In this document: piece after piece, positions 7,086-15,901 of the stretch
Numbering within the stretch: position 1 is the stretch's first letter
Layout: every line of letters begins with the position of its first letter
Program-made: the position numbers and the translations under genes
Assembly (NCBI GenBank): GCA_023398815.1
Contig: JAEWRW010000046.1
Span: forward strand, 124,001-188,000
Direction: 5' to 3'
Origin: Bacillota bacterium
Lineage (GTDB): Bacteria; Bacillota; Clostridia; Christensenellales; UMGS416
Length of the DNA stretch: 64,000 nt
The notes under the pieces: generated by a model
What the model saw: only the letters and a program-made list of their open reading frames with translations
Told to the model about the DNA's origin: nothing
Databases searched by the model: none

Positions 7086-9359
7086 ATGAAATTTTCCAAC
7101 GGACAATGGCTCAACCGCGATGGATACAGCGTCCACTGGCCTGCCGAGGCCCGCGACGTCGTGGTAGAGAACGGCGCGGTCACCGTCTACGCGCCCGACC
7201 ACCGCATCAACCACCGGGGCGACACGCTGGGCGGGCCATTGCTCACCCTGCGGTTCTCCTCCCCCCTGCCCAACGTCATCCGCGTGCAGGCGGAGCACTT
7301 CCGCGGCCGGCGGAAGAAGCTGCCGGAGTTTACCTTGGCTGACCAGCACCCGGATGTGGCTATCGAGAACGGCGAGAAGGCCGTGACGCTGACCACCGGC
7401 GGCTTGTCGGTCACCATCTCCAAGGGGGAGAGCTGGAACGTGAGTTTCCGCCAGGATGGGAAGCTCCTGACCCAGAGCGAGAGCCGCGCCATGGCCTACA
7501 TCCTCGACCCCGATGGCAAGGCCTACATGCGCGACCAGCTGAGCCTGGACGTGGGCGAGTACGTCTACGGCCTGGGCGAGCATTTCACCCCCTTTGTGAA
7601 GAACGGCCAGGCGGTGGACATCTGGAACCGCGACGGCGGCACCAACAGCGACCAGGCCTACAAGAACATCCCGTTCTACATCACCAACCGTGGCTACGGC
7701 GTGTTGGTCAATACCCCCAGCCAGGTGGAGTTTGAAGTCGCCAGCGAGAAGGTCTCCAAGACCCAGTTCAGCGTGGAGGGCGAGGCGCTCGACTACTACC
7801 TCATCGGCGGCGGCAGCATGAAGGACGTGCTGGTGAACTACACCGCTCTGAGTGGTAAGCCCGCTCTGCCCCCGGCCTGGAGCTTCGGCCTGTGGCTCAC
7901 CACGAGCTTCACCACGAGCTACGACGAGGGCACCGTGATGAGCTTCCTCGACGGGATGGCCCAGCGCAACCTGCCGCTCCATGTGCTGCACTTTGACTGC
8001 TTCTGGATGCGGGAGTTCCAGTGGTGCGACTTTGAGTGGGATCCGGCCGTGTTCCCGGACCCGGCCGCCATGCTCCAGCGCATCAAGGCCCGGGGGCTCA
8101 AGATCTGCGTATGGATCAACCCCTACATTGCCCAGAAGTCCAAGCTCTTTGACGAGGGCATGGAGAAGGGCTATCTCGTGCTCGACCCCGAGGGCAACGT
8201 GTGGCAGTGGGACATGTGGCAGCCTGGCATGGGCCTAGTGGACTTCACCAACCCCGCCGCCTGCGCCTGGTACCAGAGCAAGCTGAAAGCACTGCTCGAC
8301 ATGGGCGTGGATTGCTTCAAGACCGACTTCGGCGAGCGTATCCCGACGGACGTGAAGTACTTCGACGGCGCGGACCCCATGCGGATGCACAACTACTACA
8401 CCCACCTCTACAACAAGACCGTGTTCGACCTCTTGGTGCGGGAGCGCGGCGAGGGCGAGGCGGCGGTGTTCGCGCGCTCCGCCACGGTGGGCGGCCAGCA
8501 GTACCCCGTGCACTGGGGTGGTGACTGCACGGCCATCTATCCCTCCATGGCGGAGAGCCTGCGCGGCGGCCTGTCGCTGTGCCTGTCGGGCTTCGGGTTC
8601 TGGAGCCACGACATCGGCGGGTTCGAGGCGACAGCCACCCCCGACCTGTACAAGCGTTGGGCGGCCTTCGGCCTCCTCTCCACCCACAGCCGGCTGCACG
8701 GCAGCCAGACCTACCGGGTGCCGTGGCTCTTTGATGAGGAAGCCGTGGACGTGGTGCGGCACTTCACCCAGCTCAAATGCCGGTTGATGCCCACTCTCTT
8801 CGCCTCCGCCGCCCAGACAGCCGCCACCGGTGTGCCGATGATGCGCGCCATGGTGCTGGAGTTCCAGGGTGACCGTGCCTGCGACACTCTCGATCGCCAG
8901 TATATGCTGGGTGACAGCCTGCTGGTGGCCCCGGTCTTCACTGAGAGCGGCGACGTGGACTACTACCTGCCCGAAGGCGTGTGGACAAACCTCCTCACCG
9001 GCAAGCGGGTGGCCGGCGGCCGCTGGCAGCGGGAGAACCATGGCTACATGAGCCTGCCGCTGATGGTGCGGCCCGGCACGCTGCTGGCCCTGGGCAAGAG
9101 CGACACCGACGCCCTCTACGACTACGCCGAAGGCGTGGCGCTGCACCTTTATGAACTGGCCGACGGGCAGAGCGCCGCGACGCAGGTGCTCAACAGCAAG
9201 GGCCAGTGCGAGCTCACGGTGACCTGCGCGCGCCAGGGCGACACCATCACCGTGACCGCCGAAGGAGCGGGCAAACCCTGGTCTCTCACCGTGCATGGCG
9301 AGGGGACCACGACCGTTGTGCCCCCCTCCACCACCGGCACGTTCACGGTCAAGCTGTAA
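7086..9359 (+). CDS. yicI: Alpha-xylosidase, glycoside hydrolase family 31
   Basis: 757 residues; ATG at 7086 preceded by GAGGAGG. The protein has the GH31 layout: an N-terminal beta-sandwich, a (beta/alpha)8 barrel from about residue 260, and C-terminal beta domains. The catalytic nucleophile is Asp414 in CFKTDFGERIP and the acid/base is Asp480 in HWGGDCTAIYPSM. These positions are nearly those of E. coli YicI (416 and 482). The enzyme releases alpha-linked xylose from xylo-oligosaccharides such as isoprimeverose. There is no signal peptide, so the substrate must be imported. The barrel motif LHFDCFWMREFQWCDFEWD is typical of the YicI/XylS branch rather than of alpha-glucosidases. Control probably lies with the divergent AraC regulator. 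Confidence 0.93.
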   Translation: MKFSNGQWLNRDGYSVHWPAEARDVVVENGAVTVYAPDHRINHRGDTLGGPLLTLRFSSPLPNVIRVQAEHFRGRRKKLPEFTLADQHPDVAIENGEKAVTLTTGGLSVTISKGESWNVSFRQDGKLLTQSESRAMAYILDPDGKAYMRDQLSLDVGEYVYGLGEHFTPFVKNGQAVDIWNRDGGTNSDQAYKNIPFYITNRGYGVLVNTPSQVEFEVASEKVSKTQFSVEGEALDYYLIGGGSMKDVLVNYTALSGKPALPPAWSFGLWLTTSFTTSYDEGTVMSFLDGMAQRNLPLHVLHFDCFWMREFQWCDFEWDPAVFPDPAAMLQRIKARGLKICVWINPYIAQKSKLFDEGMEKGYLVLDPEGNVWQWDMWQPGMGLVDFTNPAACAWYQSKLKALLDMGVDCFKTDFGERIPTDVKYFDGADPMRMHNYYTHLYNKTVFDLLVRERGEGEAAVFARSATVGGQQYPVHWGGDCTAIYPSMAESLRGGLSLCLSGFGFWSHDIGGFEATATPDLYKRWAAFGLLSTHSRLHGSQTYRVPWLFDEEAVDVVRHFTQLKCRLMPTLFASAAQTAATGVPMMRAMVLEFQGDRACDTLDRQYMLGDSLLVAPVFTESGDVDYYLPEGVWTNLLTGKRVAGGRWQRENHGYMSLPLMVRPGTLLALGKSDTDALYDYAEGVALHLYELADGQSAATQVLNSKGQCELTVTCARQGDTITVTAEGAGKPWSLTVHGEGTTTVVPPSTTGTFTVKL

Positions 9360-9380
9360 AGCCTGTCCGCAGTGCAAGTT

Positions 9381-9412
9381 GCTAAAGGACGACCTTTCGG
9401 TCGTCCTTTAGC
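9381..9412 (+). terminator. Terminator hairpin after the alpha-xylosidase gene
   Basis: A perfect 14-bp inverted repeat (9381-9394 with 9399-9412) encloses the loop TTTC, 21 bp after the stop codon. The T tract behind it is poor, so termination may be weak. It could serve the convergent DUF1232 gene as well. Confidence 0.6.
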
Positions 9413-9453
9413 ATTTGCAAATAGTTGTTTTAACACAATCCACTCAGCATAAA

Positions 9454-9942
9454 CTAATTACTTTCTCCAATCTCCTTCTGCTTTTTTGACTCTTCATGAA
9501 TGTGTATAATATACGTTATGCTTGTAACTGCTGCCGCCAAAGCAGCCGCATCATCTGTGAATCCAAAAAAAGGTATGACATCAGGAACAAAATCAATAGG
9601 ATTTATGAAATACAACAAAGCAGATATTGCAATCAATTTCGCTTGAATCGGGATCTCTGGATTCTTCATTACCTCCCACAAGTAGTTGATAGCATCCAAA
9701 GCGGCTTTACCAAGCTTGGCCCCAATCTTTTTCACATAATCCCACAGGTTGTTCTGTACATGCTCCTCAGCAACCGCACTCGCCACACTATTCTTCTCAA
9801 ACTGCTCTGCTTGAGAAAAAACCAAATTGCTGGCCTTTTGCTCCGCTCTCTCATCAATTTCCGCATCGGCGTTAGCGTTTTCTTCTTGCCTTGCGATCCC
9901 TTCCATATTGTCGTTTTCCGGCACAGGAAACTCAGTCTTCAT
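9454..9942 (-). CDS. YkvA-like DUF1232 membrane protein
   Basis: 162 residues, ATG at 9942 with a GGCGGAG box. The N-terminal 60 residues are acidic and low in complexity. The DUF1232 core follows at about 95-150 with its signature NPIDFVPDVIPFFGFTDDAA, set between two hydrophobic segments. The family is small membrane proteins of unknown role (Bacillus YkvA). Codon use is clearly AT-richer than in all neighbouring genes, which suggests recent acquisition from a lower-GC donor. Confidence 0.8.
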   Translation of the reverse strand: MKTEFPVPENDNMEGIARQEENANADAEIDERAEQKASNLVFSQAEQFEKNSVASAVAEEHVQNNLWDYVKKIGAKLGKAALDAINYLWEVMKNPEIPIQAKLIAISALLYFINPIDFVPDVIPFFGFTDDAAALAAAVTSITYIIHIHEESKKQKEIGESN

Positions 9943-9973
9943 GATCACTCCGCCTTTCACAATACTTGTGCAT

Positions 9974-10002
9974 ATTGTAACAATGCATGCGCAAAGAATC
10001 AA
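9974..10002 (-). promoter_or_regulatory. Promoter for the DUF1232 gene
   Basis: Minus strand: -35 TTGATT (9997-10002), 17-bp spacer, -10 TACAAT (9974-9979), 32 bp before the start codon. Confidence 0.55.
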
Positions 10003-10115
10003 CATAATTCTATTATTTTTATCATTGCATTGAGCATGGTATAAGTAAAAATGACACCTTGACTACACACCAGTGTCAGGGAGACTCTTCCCGCTCGATT
10101 TACACAATAACCAAC

Positions 10116-10142
10116 GAAAAGCCCGTCACAGACGGGCTTTTC
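10116..10142 (-). terminator. Terminator of the large protease gene
   Basis: A perfect 12-bp inverted repeat (10116-10127 with 10131-10142) around a 3-nt loop. On the minus strand the right arm ends in TTTTC, about 30 bp after the protease stop codon. The structure is symmetric enough to work in both directions. Confidence 0.75.
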
Positions 10143-10174
10143 GCATTTGCTGCTTTGGTTTTCTGTTGCGGGTC

Positions 10175-13100
10175 CTACGGCTTGGCCGTCACCACGGCGC
10201 TGTAGCCGCTGGTGTATGTCGTGCCGCCCTTGGTGCGGATGGCGCGCACCTTGTAGAAGTAGCTCTTGCCCTTTGTGAGGCTGCTGTTGGTATACGTCTG
10301 GGTGGATTCGGTGGTGGCCTTCACCGTGTTGACCAATGCAAATGTGCCGGTGGCGGAAGCGGCGCGGTACACCCGATACCCCGTGGCACCGGCCACTTTG
10401 TTCCAGCTCACCTTGATGCTGCTGGAGGATGCTCTCGCCGCCTTCACGTTCTTGGGCACGCCAAGCACCGACTTGGCAGAGATGACCGAGGTAAACGAAC
10501 CGTACACCTTGGTGGAGCCGATTTTGCGGTAGGCACGCACCTTGTAGTAGTAGGTTTTGTTCGTCGTCAGCCCGCTGTTGGTGTAGCTCTCAGAGGAGGT
10601 GTCCCCCACCGCCTTGTAGGTGCCGGTTTTGGCGGTAGCGCGGTACACCTGGTACCCCGATGCCCCGGAGACATCATTCCAGCCCAGGCGAACGCTTTGG
10701 TAGGAGCCTGAACTGCCGGTAAACCCACCCGGTGTGCCCAGAATGGGCTTGGCCGAGGCAACGGTGCTGTACCCGCCGTAGACGGTGCCGCTGGTCACTT
10801 TGCGCCAGGCGCGCACCTTGTAGTAGTAGGTCTGCCCCGTCTTCAGCGCGCCGTCGGTGTACGTGAGCGTGGACGCACCGGAGAGGGTCGTTACCACCGC
10901 GTAACTGCTGGTGGACGAGGTGGCGCGATAGAGCGTGTACCCCGACGCGCCGCTGACTGCCTGCCAGGTGACCTTCACCTTGTTGTACCCGGCGGATTGC
11001 GCCTTGACCGAACCGGGAACGGCCAGAGACGGCTTGGCGGACACGACGCCGGAGTACCCGCCGTACAGCTTTTGGGATTCGGAGACGCGCCAGGCGCGCA
11101 CCTTGTAGTAGTACGTGGTACCGGTGATGCGGCTGCCATCGGTGTAGCTGGTGCCCGTTAGAGACTTGACGAGGGCATAACTGCCGGTGGACGAAGTGGC
11201 GCGATAAAGCTCATACCCCGCCGCGCCCCCGCTCACCGCCGCCCAGGAAACGGTGATGGTCTGGTAATCCTTGGCGACGACCTTGACGGCGGTAGGTGCT
11301 GCCGGCGCGGTGACCGGAACCTTCCACTTGGCATAGAGCGTGGTGTTGGCTTTGACAACATCGGAGCTGAAGTTCCAGGCGTTGGTGCAAGCCGCCTCCT
11401 TGTACCAGCCCACGAAGCTGTAGCCAGCCCGTGTCGGGGCAGTCGGCGCGGCGATCTTGGTGTTGTACGCGGCGGTCTTAGTGGGCACCGCGCTGCCGCC
11501 CTGGCTGTTGAACGTCACCGTGTAGGTCTTTGGCGTCCACTTGGCACAGAGGGTGGTGTTGGCCGTGACCGTGTCGGTGGCGAAGTTCCACGCGTTGGTG
11601 CAGGCCTGCTCCTTGTACCAGCCGGCAAAGTCATAGCCGGTTTTGGTGGGGGCCGCCGGCGCGGCGATGGTCGCATTCTCCTGCGCCACAACGCTGGCGA
11701 CCGCGCTGCCGCCCATGCTGTTGAACTTCACCACGTAATAGCCATCCACATTGGCCATGGCGCTCAACCGGCCAGAACCGTAGACGGAGTCATACCCCGC
11801 CGCGCCCAGGTCAACCGCCCCGTCCGTCAGCATCTGTGCGATGTCGTCGGGCTTGCCCGATGGGGTCTGCTGCCAAAAGAGCGCGGCGACCGCGGCCACA
11901 TGGGGCGCGGCGGCGCTGGTGCCGTAGAACGGACTGCCAAAGCCGCCAACCCCTGAGACCTCCACCCCATCCACGCCGCAGATGTCGGGCTTCTGGCGGG
12001 TCTCGTCCAGCATGGTGACCGGCCCCTGGGAGGAGAACTCCTCCACCTGCTCCGGCGTGTTCACGTCAATGGCCCCGCAGGTCACCACGCCGGGCACGGC
12101 AGCGTGGCCGAAGATGGAGTCCCCCGGCGTGCTATTGTCCCCCTCCTCCGTGTACATGGACGACCCGCGACCGGGGAAGGCGGACACCTCAATCGTCCGG
12201 GGGGTGGTGGCTTTGTAGGCCTTCACATAGATGCCGGCAATGTACTCCTTGCCGGTATTATTGACCCCGACATTGGCCACCTCTATGGGAGCCCCCGTTT
12301 CGCTTTGAGTATCCGAGGATTGGGCAATGGTACTGCCCGTTGCCGTGTTGTAGATGTACAGGTCGTAATCGCTGATTGATGAGCTGCCACTCTTCTCATC
12401 CCACTGAAGGGAGACGATCAAGGTCCCGCCTGCGGGGACACGCACGTAGAGATCGGGGGATGTTGCGTCTGTTCCCTCGCTAAAGTCGCTGCGCTTGTCG
12501 CCATCGGGGTCGTAGAACAGCCCCTGGTAATGGCCCTTGCCCGTGTTGCCGGCGGAAGACACAAACAACACGTTGTTCTGGGCCACCAGGTCGGCCACAT
12601 GCTCCGCGATGACGCCATCCTCAAAGGCTGAAGCATCCGGCCAGGAGACATCGTCACAGATGATGGTGCAACCAGCAGCCACCAGCGCGTCGATGGCGTC
12701 ATTGAAGGCTTCCATATCGGTGCCGCTGTCGTGGAAGTACAACTGCGCGCCCGGGGCAATATCATGCAAAATCTCAAGCATGGCAATGCCCTCGCTGCCT
12801 GAGTTCTCGTCGCTGAGAACGGTGAGGTCAGCCGGAATGTCCCCATAACTTTTTGCGGTGCTCAGCCCATCCAACCCGTCGGAGATGACGCCGATCTTCA
12901 CGCCGGTGCCATCCACCCCGGCCGAGGCACGCAGCAGATCGGCCCCAACCAGGGCATCCCCCTCGGTCAGGTGTTCCCCGGTGTTGATGACAGGCGGCGT
13001 CACCGTGCGGATGGACAGCACCTGCGGCAGGGCGGCCAGTGCCTCCAACTGCGACAAGGCCACATTGGCAACCACCAGGCCAGCGTCCTCGTCGGTGTTG

Positions 13101-13489
13101 CACACCTGGGCCAGGTAGGGCTCCACCTCCGCCTGCGTCGCGCCCTCGGCCAACCGCACATAGACATACACCTGTGGGTCGGCCGCCGACTCCCCTTCGG
13201 TCAACTGCTGAACCGACCTCATGGTGCGCTTCAACTGCGATACCGTCTGCCCCTGGGGCAGGGTGTCCGGCTGCAGGAGCCCAATGAGGTCGGTGCTCAG
13301 CTTCCCCAGGGCCGGTGAGCGCGCCGCCTTCTGCTGCTCCGTCACCGCGGCAGCCGCCGCGCTGGAGGAAAGCTCAGCTGCCTGGGCGGCAAGCGGGGCA
13401 TTGAGGGTGACCACCAGCACCAACGCCAGAAGCCACGCGGATACCCGTCTGCCCAGCCCCAAAAGTCTGATTTCATTTTTCTTTCTCAT
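10175..13489 (-). CDS. Secreted subtilase-like (S8/S53-like) protease with InlB and FN3 repeats
   Basis: 1104 residues, ATG at 13489 after GAGGTGG. A signal peptide covers residues 1-38. A propeptide-like region runs to about 190, followed by the protease domain (about 195-585). The catalytic Asp is in KIGVISDGLDG (Asp204) and the Ser in the GTSAAAPH box (Ser525). The usual HGTH motif is missing; its place is taken by GSEGIAMLEILHDIAPGA, with Glu233 as candidate base. This arrangement is that of S53-like members of the subtilase clan. Two InlB-type repeats follow (about 586-735, with GWYKEAACTNAWNF), then four FN3 domains to the C-terminus. There is no sorting signal. It probably degrades extracellular protein; the repeats would anchor or bind substrate. 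It has its own promoter and terminator. Confidence 0.88.
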   Translation of the reverse strand: MRKKNEIRLLGLGRRVSAWLLALVLVVTLNAPLAAQAAELSSSAAAAAVTEQQKAARSPALGKLSTDLIGLLQPDTLPQGQTVSQLKRTMRSVQQLTEGESAADPQVYVYVRLAEGATQAEVEPYLAQVCNTDEDAGLVVANVALSQLEALAALPQVLSIRTVTPPVINTGEHLTEGDALVGADLLRASAGVDGTGVKIGVISDGLDGLSTAKSYGDIPADLTVLSDENSGSEGIAMLEILHDIAPGAQLYFHDSGTDMEAFNDAIDALVAAGCTIICDDVSWPDASAFEDGVIAEHVADLVAQNNVLFVSSAGNTGKGHYQGLFYDPDGDKRSDFSEGTDATSPDLYVRVPAGGTLIVSLQWDEKSGSSSISDYDLYIYNTATGSTIAQSSDTQSETGAPIEVANVGVNNTGKEYIAGIYVKAYKATTPRTIEVSAFPGRGSSMYTEEGDNSTPGDSIFGHAAVPGVVTCGAIDVNTPEQVEEFSSQGPVTMLDETRQKPDICGVDGVEVSGVGGFGSPFYGTSAAAPHVAAVAALFWQQTPSGKPDDIAQMLTDGAVDLGAAGYDSVYGSGRLSAMANVDGYYVVKFNSMGGSAVASVVAQENATIAAPAAPTKTGYDFAGWYKEQACTNAWNFATDTVTANTTLCAKWTPKTYTVTFNSQGGSAVPTKTAAYNTKIAAPTAPTRAGYSFVGWYKEAACTNAWNFSSDVVKANTTLYAKWKVPVTAPAAPTAVKVVAKDYQTITVSWAAVSGGAAGYELYRATSSTGSYALVKSLTGTSYTDGSRITGTTYYYKVRAWRVSESQKLYGGYSGVVSAKPSLAVPGSVKAQSAGYNKVKVTWQAVSGASGYTLYRATSSTSSYAVVTTLSGASTLTYTDGALKTGQTYYYKVRAWRKVTSGTVYGGYSTVASAKPILGTPGGFTGSSGSYQSVRLGWNDVSGASGYQVYRATAKTGTYKAVGDTSSESYTNSGLTTNKTYYYKVRAYRKIGSTKVYGSFTSVISAKSVLGVPKNVKAARASSSSIKVSWNKVAGATGYRVYRAASATGTFALVNTVKATTESTQTYTNSSLTKGKSYFYKVRAIRTKGGTTYTSGYSAVVTAKP

Positions 13490-13638
13490 ACAACCACCTC
13501 ATCGTCCAAATGGCATTGCGAACGACTACCGGAACGAAAATGCTCTCGACAATCACAAGCAAACGGAACAGTTGACCACCAGAAAGCAATCACAAGCCCA
13601 CATCTGTGCAAGTAATGCGAGCCAGCAACATTGGTAAT

Positions 13639-13667
13639 AAATTACCAAAAACGTTCGCCATTGTCAA
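13639..13667 (-). promoter_or_regulatory. Promoter for the protease gene
   Basis: Minus strand: consensus -35 TTGACA (13662-13667), 17-bp spacer, -10 TAATTT (13639-13644). It lies 150 bp before the start codon, giving a long untranslated leader in which I see no known regulatory RNA. The 379-bp gap 13490-13868 otherwise holds only the VanY terminator. Confidence 0.6.
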
Positions 13668-13823
13668 CAAAACCAGCTTTTTACAAAGAGCAAGGCAATA
13701 ATGCGGAAGCAAGACGGAACATCAACCGTAGACACAAAGCACGCATGCACTGCCGCCGGTTAGGCGGTGTCTTTACCGATACCGCCCCCTTGCAACTGGC
13801 AGCCATTTTCCCGCACAAAGCGA

Positions 13824-13848
13824 AACGAGCGGAGCCACTCCGCCCGCT
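13824..13848 (-). terminator. Terminator after the VanY-type gene
   Basis: Minus strand: GCGGGCGGAG, loop TGG, CTCCGCTCG, then TTTC; the stem has one mismatch. It lies about 20 bp after the carboxypeptidase stop codon. Confidence 0.5.
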
Positions 13849-13868
13849 GTCTTGTTGGCAGCCGCCAG

Positions 13869-14756
13869 TTATCGCCCGTCGTCCGCCCGCTGGGCCACGT
13901 ATTCCTCCAGGCACAGTCCGTCTTCGGTTATTGCTTGGGCATTCTCCATCCCCACAAACCGATAGTGCCACGGTTCGTTGTCGATGCCAGTGACGTTCTC
14001 TTTGCCAGCGGGGTAACGCTGCACAAATCCATACTCCTGGCAGTGGTGCTGCATCCAGTCGCACTGCGCCGTCTGGCCGAAGGACTGCAGCGTGCCGTCG
14101 CCGTTCATCACAACCAAGTCAAACGCCAGTCCGGTCTGGTGTTCGCTGCAACCGGGCCGTGCCACGGTGTCAGCCGTTTTGGCCTCCGCTGCCTCTCGGT
14201 TCAGCCCTTCCTTCATCAACTCCTGCACACGGTCGTCAAAGAGCTTTTTTTGTTTCTCATATCCACGATAGGAAGAGACGATCGCAATGCCCGTCACCCC
14301 ATCCTTCTTGGCAGCCTCCAACAACCGAACCAGGGCCGCAAAAGCCTCGGGGTCGGCCCGCATTTCCGTTGACTTCAACCCCACCAGTCCGTAAGGGCGG
14401 TGCTCCGCCATGGTGATGAGCTTTGGCTCATACCCCTGAGGCCAACGCGACGCGGCGTTTACCAGCACCAGCGGCCCGGCCTGGTCAATCTGTTCGGGCG
14501 TCAGCACAGTGCCCGATGACGGCACCTGGGATGCTGCAACGACGACCGTGACCGGCGACGCCTGCGCCTTCATCGTCCGTGCAGCGCTGGGAGAAGGCAG
14601 TGCTGCGGCAACCAGCAATCCCGCTGGCAGCAGACGGTAGACCGCAAGTACCAGCAGCACACTGACCAGCAGCCCAGCGGCCATCAGCCGCACCCAACCG
14701 CCGGGTCGCAGAACATAGCGTGAGCCTCCTCTGTGTTGGTACCGTGCCGATTGCAT
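13869..14756 (-). CDS. VanY-type D-alanyl-D-alanine carboxypeptidase (M15)
   Basis: 295 residues, ATG at 14756 with AGGAGG upstream. Residues 24-54 form a single N-terminal membrane anchor (MAAGLLVSVLLVLAVYRLLP). The extracellular domain shows the M15B metal motifs: SSYRGYEKQKKLF, then RPGCSEHQTGLAFDLV (His and Asp ligands) and NEPWHYRFVG (catalytic Glu/His). The enzyme trims the terminal D-Ala from peptidoglycan stem peptides. It is the last gene after the response regulator, histidine kinase and membrane protein on the same strand, separated from the last of these by 92 bp. It may therefore be an output of that cell-envelope-sensing system; vancomycin resistance is not implied, since no vanHAX genes are present. 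Confidence 0.9.
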   Translation of the reverse strand: MQSARYQHRGGSRYVLRPGGWVRLMAAGLLVSVLLVLAVYRLLPAGLLVAAALPSPSAARTMKAQASPVTVVVAASQVPSSGTVLTPEQIDQAGPLVLVNAASRWPQGYEPKLITMAEHRPYGLVGLKSTEMRADPEAFAALVRLLEAAKKDGVTGIAIVSSYRGYEKQKKLFDDRVQELMKEGLNREAAEAKTADTVARPGCSEHQTGLAFDLVVMNGDGTLQSFGQTAQCDWMQHHCQEYGFVQRYPAGKENVTGIDNEPWHYRFVGMENAQAITEDGLCLEEYVAQRADDGR

Positions 14757-14848
14757 CGCATGTGCCTCCTATTTCCACTGCACACACGGTACCACTGGTC
14801 AAAACATCGAGTCCCCCGGAAATTGTGTGGAAACTGTAAAGGGTATCG

Positions 14849-15901
14849 TTACTGGGCGATGTACTGACGGCTGAACCCACAGATGCTCATGCTTGTCATG
14901 TCCATATACAGGAAAAAGTGCCCGCCATCCTCACAGGGAAAGGAAACAGCACAAAGATCATCGGCAAGGTAGCATGCCTCCACCTCTGCAGAAGTGATGC
15001 CTTGTAGGTCAATCTCCGTCCCCTCCCCCTGCGGTTGCCAGGCATCCTCCACCTTGTCACTGGGGAAGGATGACATCTTCTGGCCGTAGGGCAGTAACTG
15101 TTCCAAAAATGCGGTGCACTGGACTTTGACATACTGCAAAGGTACATCGGCGCTGGCCTGGGTAAACGAAGACGGGAAGGACGTACCCTGGCCATGCAGG
15201 AACAGATGCACCAGACCTTTGGATGGGTGGTACACCGCATCAGCCATGTATTCGCGCTTTTCCCCCTGGTCCACATACCACGCAACGGGCACACGATAGG
15301 CCAGCCACCGGTCTGGAGACGAAAGTCCGGGCATGGCGCAGCGCATCACGCCAACATACTGAGCATCGCCAAGACCTGCGTCCACCTGAGTGTCGGTCGC
15401 CGGTTGTTGGGTCACCTCACCGTAACTAACATCGGTTGCCGCGCTGGTGTCCATCACTGCGGCCAGGAACTGGCCCATATCACCATCCCCGTCATTTTTT
15501 GAGACGCTCCAAGAAAACTGTCTGTTGCTGTTGATGGAATCAGGGGGCCACCAGGACTCCATGATTTGGGAGAATAGAAGGATCCTTTTCATCCCTTCTT
15601 GGGCTGCCAGCCAAGCACTGTCGTCCATTGCCGAGACCTTGACATCGGCCTTCACATCATAGGGAAACAAGCCCAAAGGTTTGCCGCTGGCCAAGTTCTG
15701 CCACCAGCTTTCATCCAGTTGATGGCGGGTGGTGCTGGTTGCCAGTACATTTTTGCCGGAAGGAAGCCATCCATCCAGCCGGATGGCGAGCACATAGCCA
15801 ATCAACAGCATTCCAACCGCGAGACCAATGGTGACCGCGTTCCAAAACAGCCCCTCTGGCAGACGGATGGCTCGTTGCTTTGGACGGGGTTGGCGCCTCA
15901 T
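14849..15901 (-). CDS. Membrane-anchored extracellular protein, unknown function
   Basis: 350 residues, ATG at 15901, overlapping the stop codon of the histidine kinase gene (ATGA), so translation is coupled. One membrane segment lies at about residues 20-40 (WNAVTIGLAVGMLLIGYVLAI) after a basic N-terminus; the remaining 300 residues are predicted outside. The outer part contains YMADAVYHPSKGLVHLFLHG and ends GHFFLYMDMTSMSICGFSRQ. I recognise no family. Coupling to a sensor kinase suggests an accessory or signal-sensing partner, in the manner of YycH-like proteins, but I see no sequence likeness to those. Confidence 0.75.
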   Translation of the reverse strand: MRRQPRPKQRAIRLPEGLFWNAVTIGLAVGMLLIGYVLAIRLDGWLPSGKNVLATSTTRHQLDESWWQNLASGKPLGLFPYDVKADVKVSAMDDSAWLAAQEGMKRILLFSQIMESWWPPDSINSNRQFSWSVSKNDGDGDMGQFLAAVMDTSAATDVSYGEVTQQPATDTQVDAGLGDAQYVGVMRCAMPGLSSPDRWLAYRVPVAWYVDQGEKREYMADAVYHPSKGLVHLFLHGQGTSFPSSFTQASADVPLQYVKVQCTAFLEQLLPYGQKMSSFPSDKVEDAWQPQGEGTEIDLQGITSAEVEACYLADDLCAVSFPCEDGGHFFLYMDMTSMSICGFSRQYIAQ

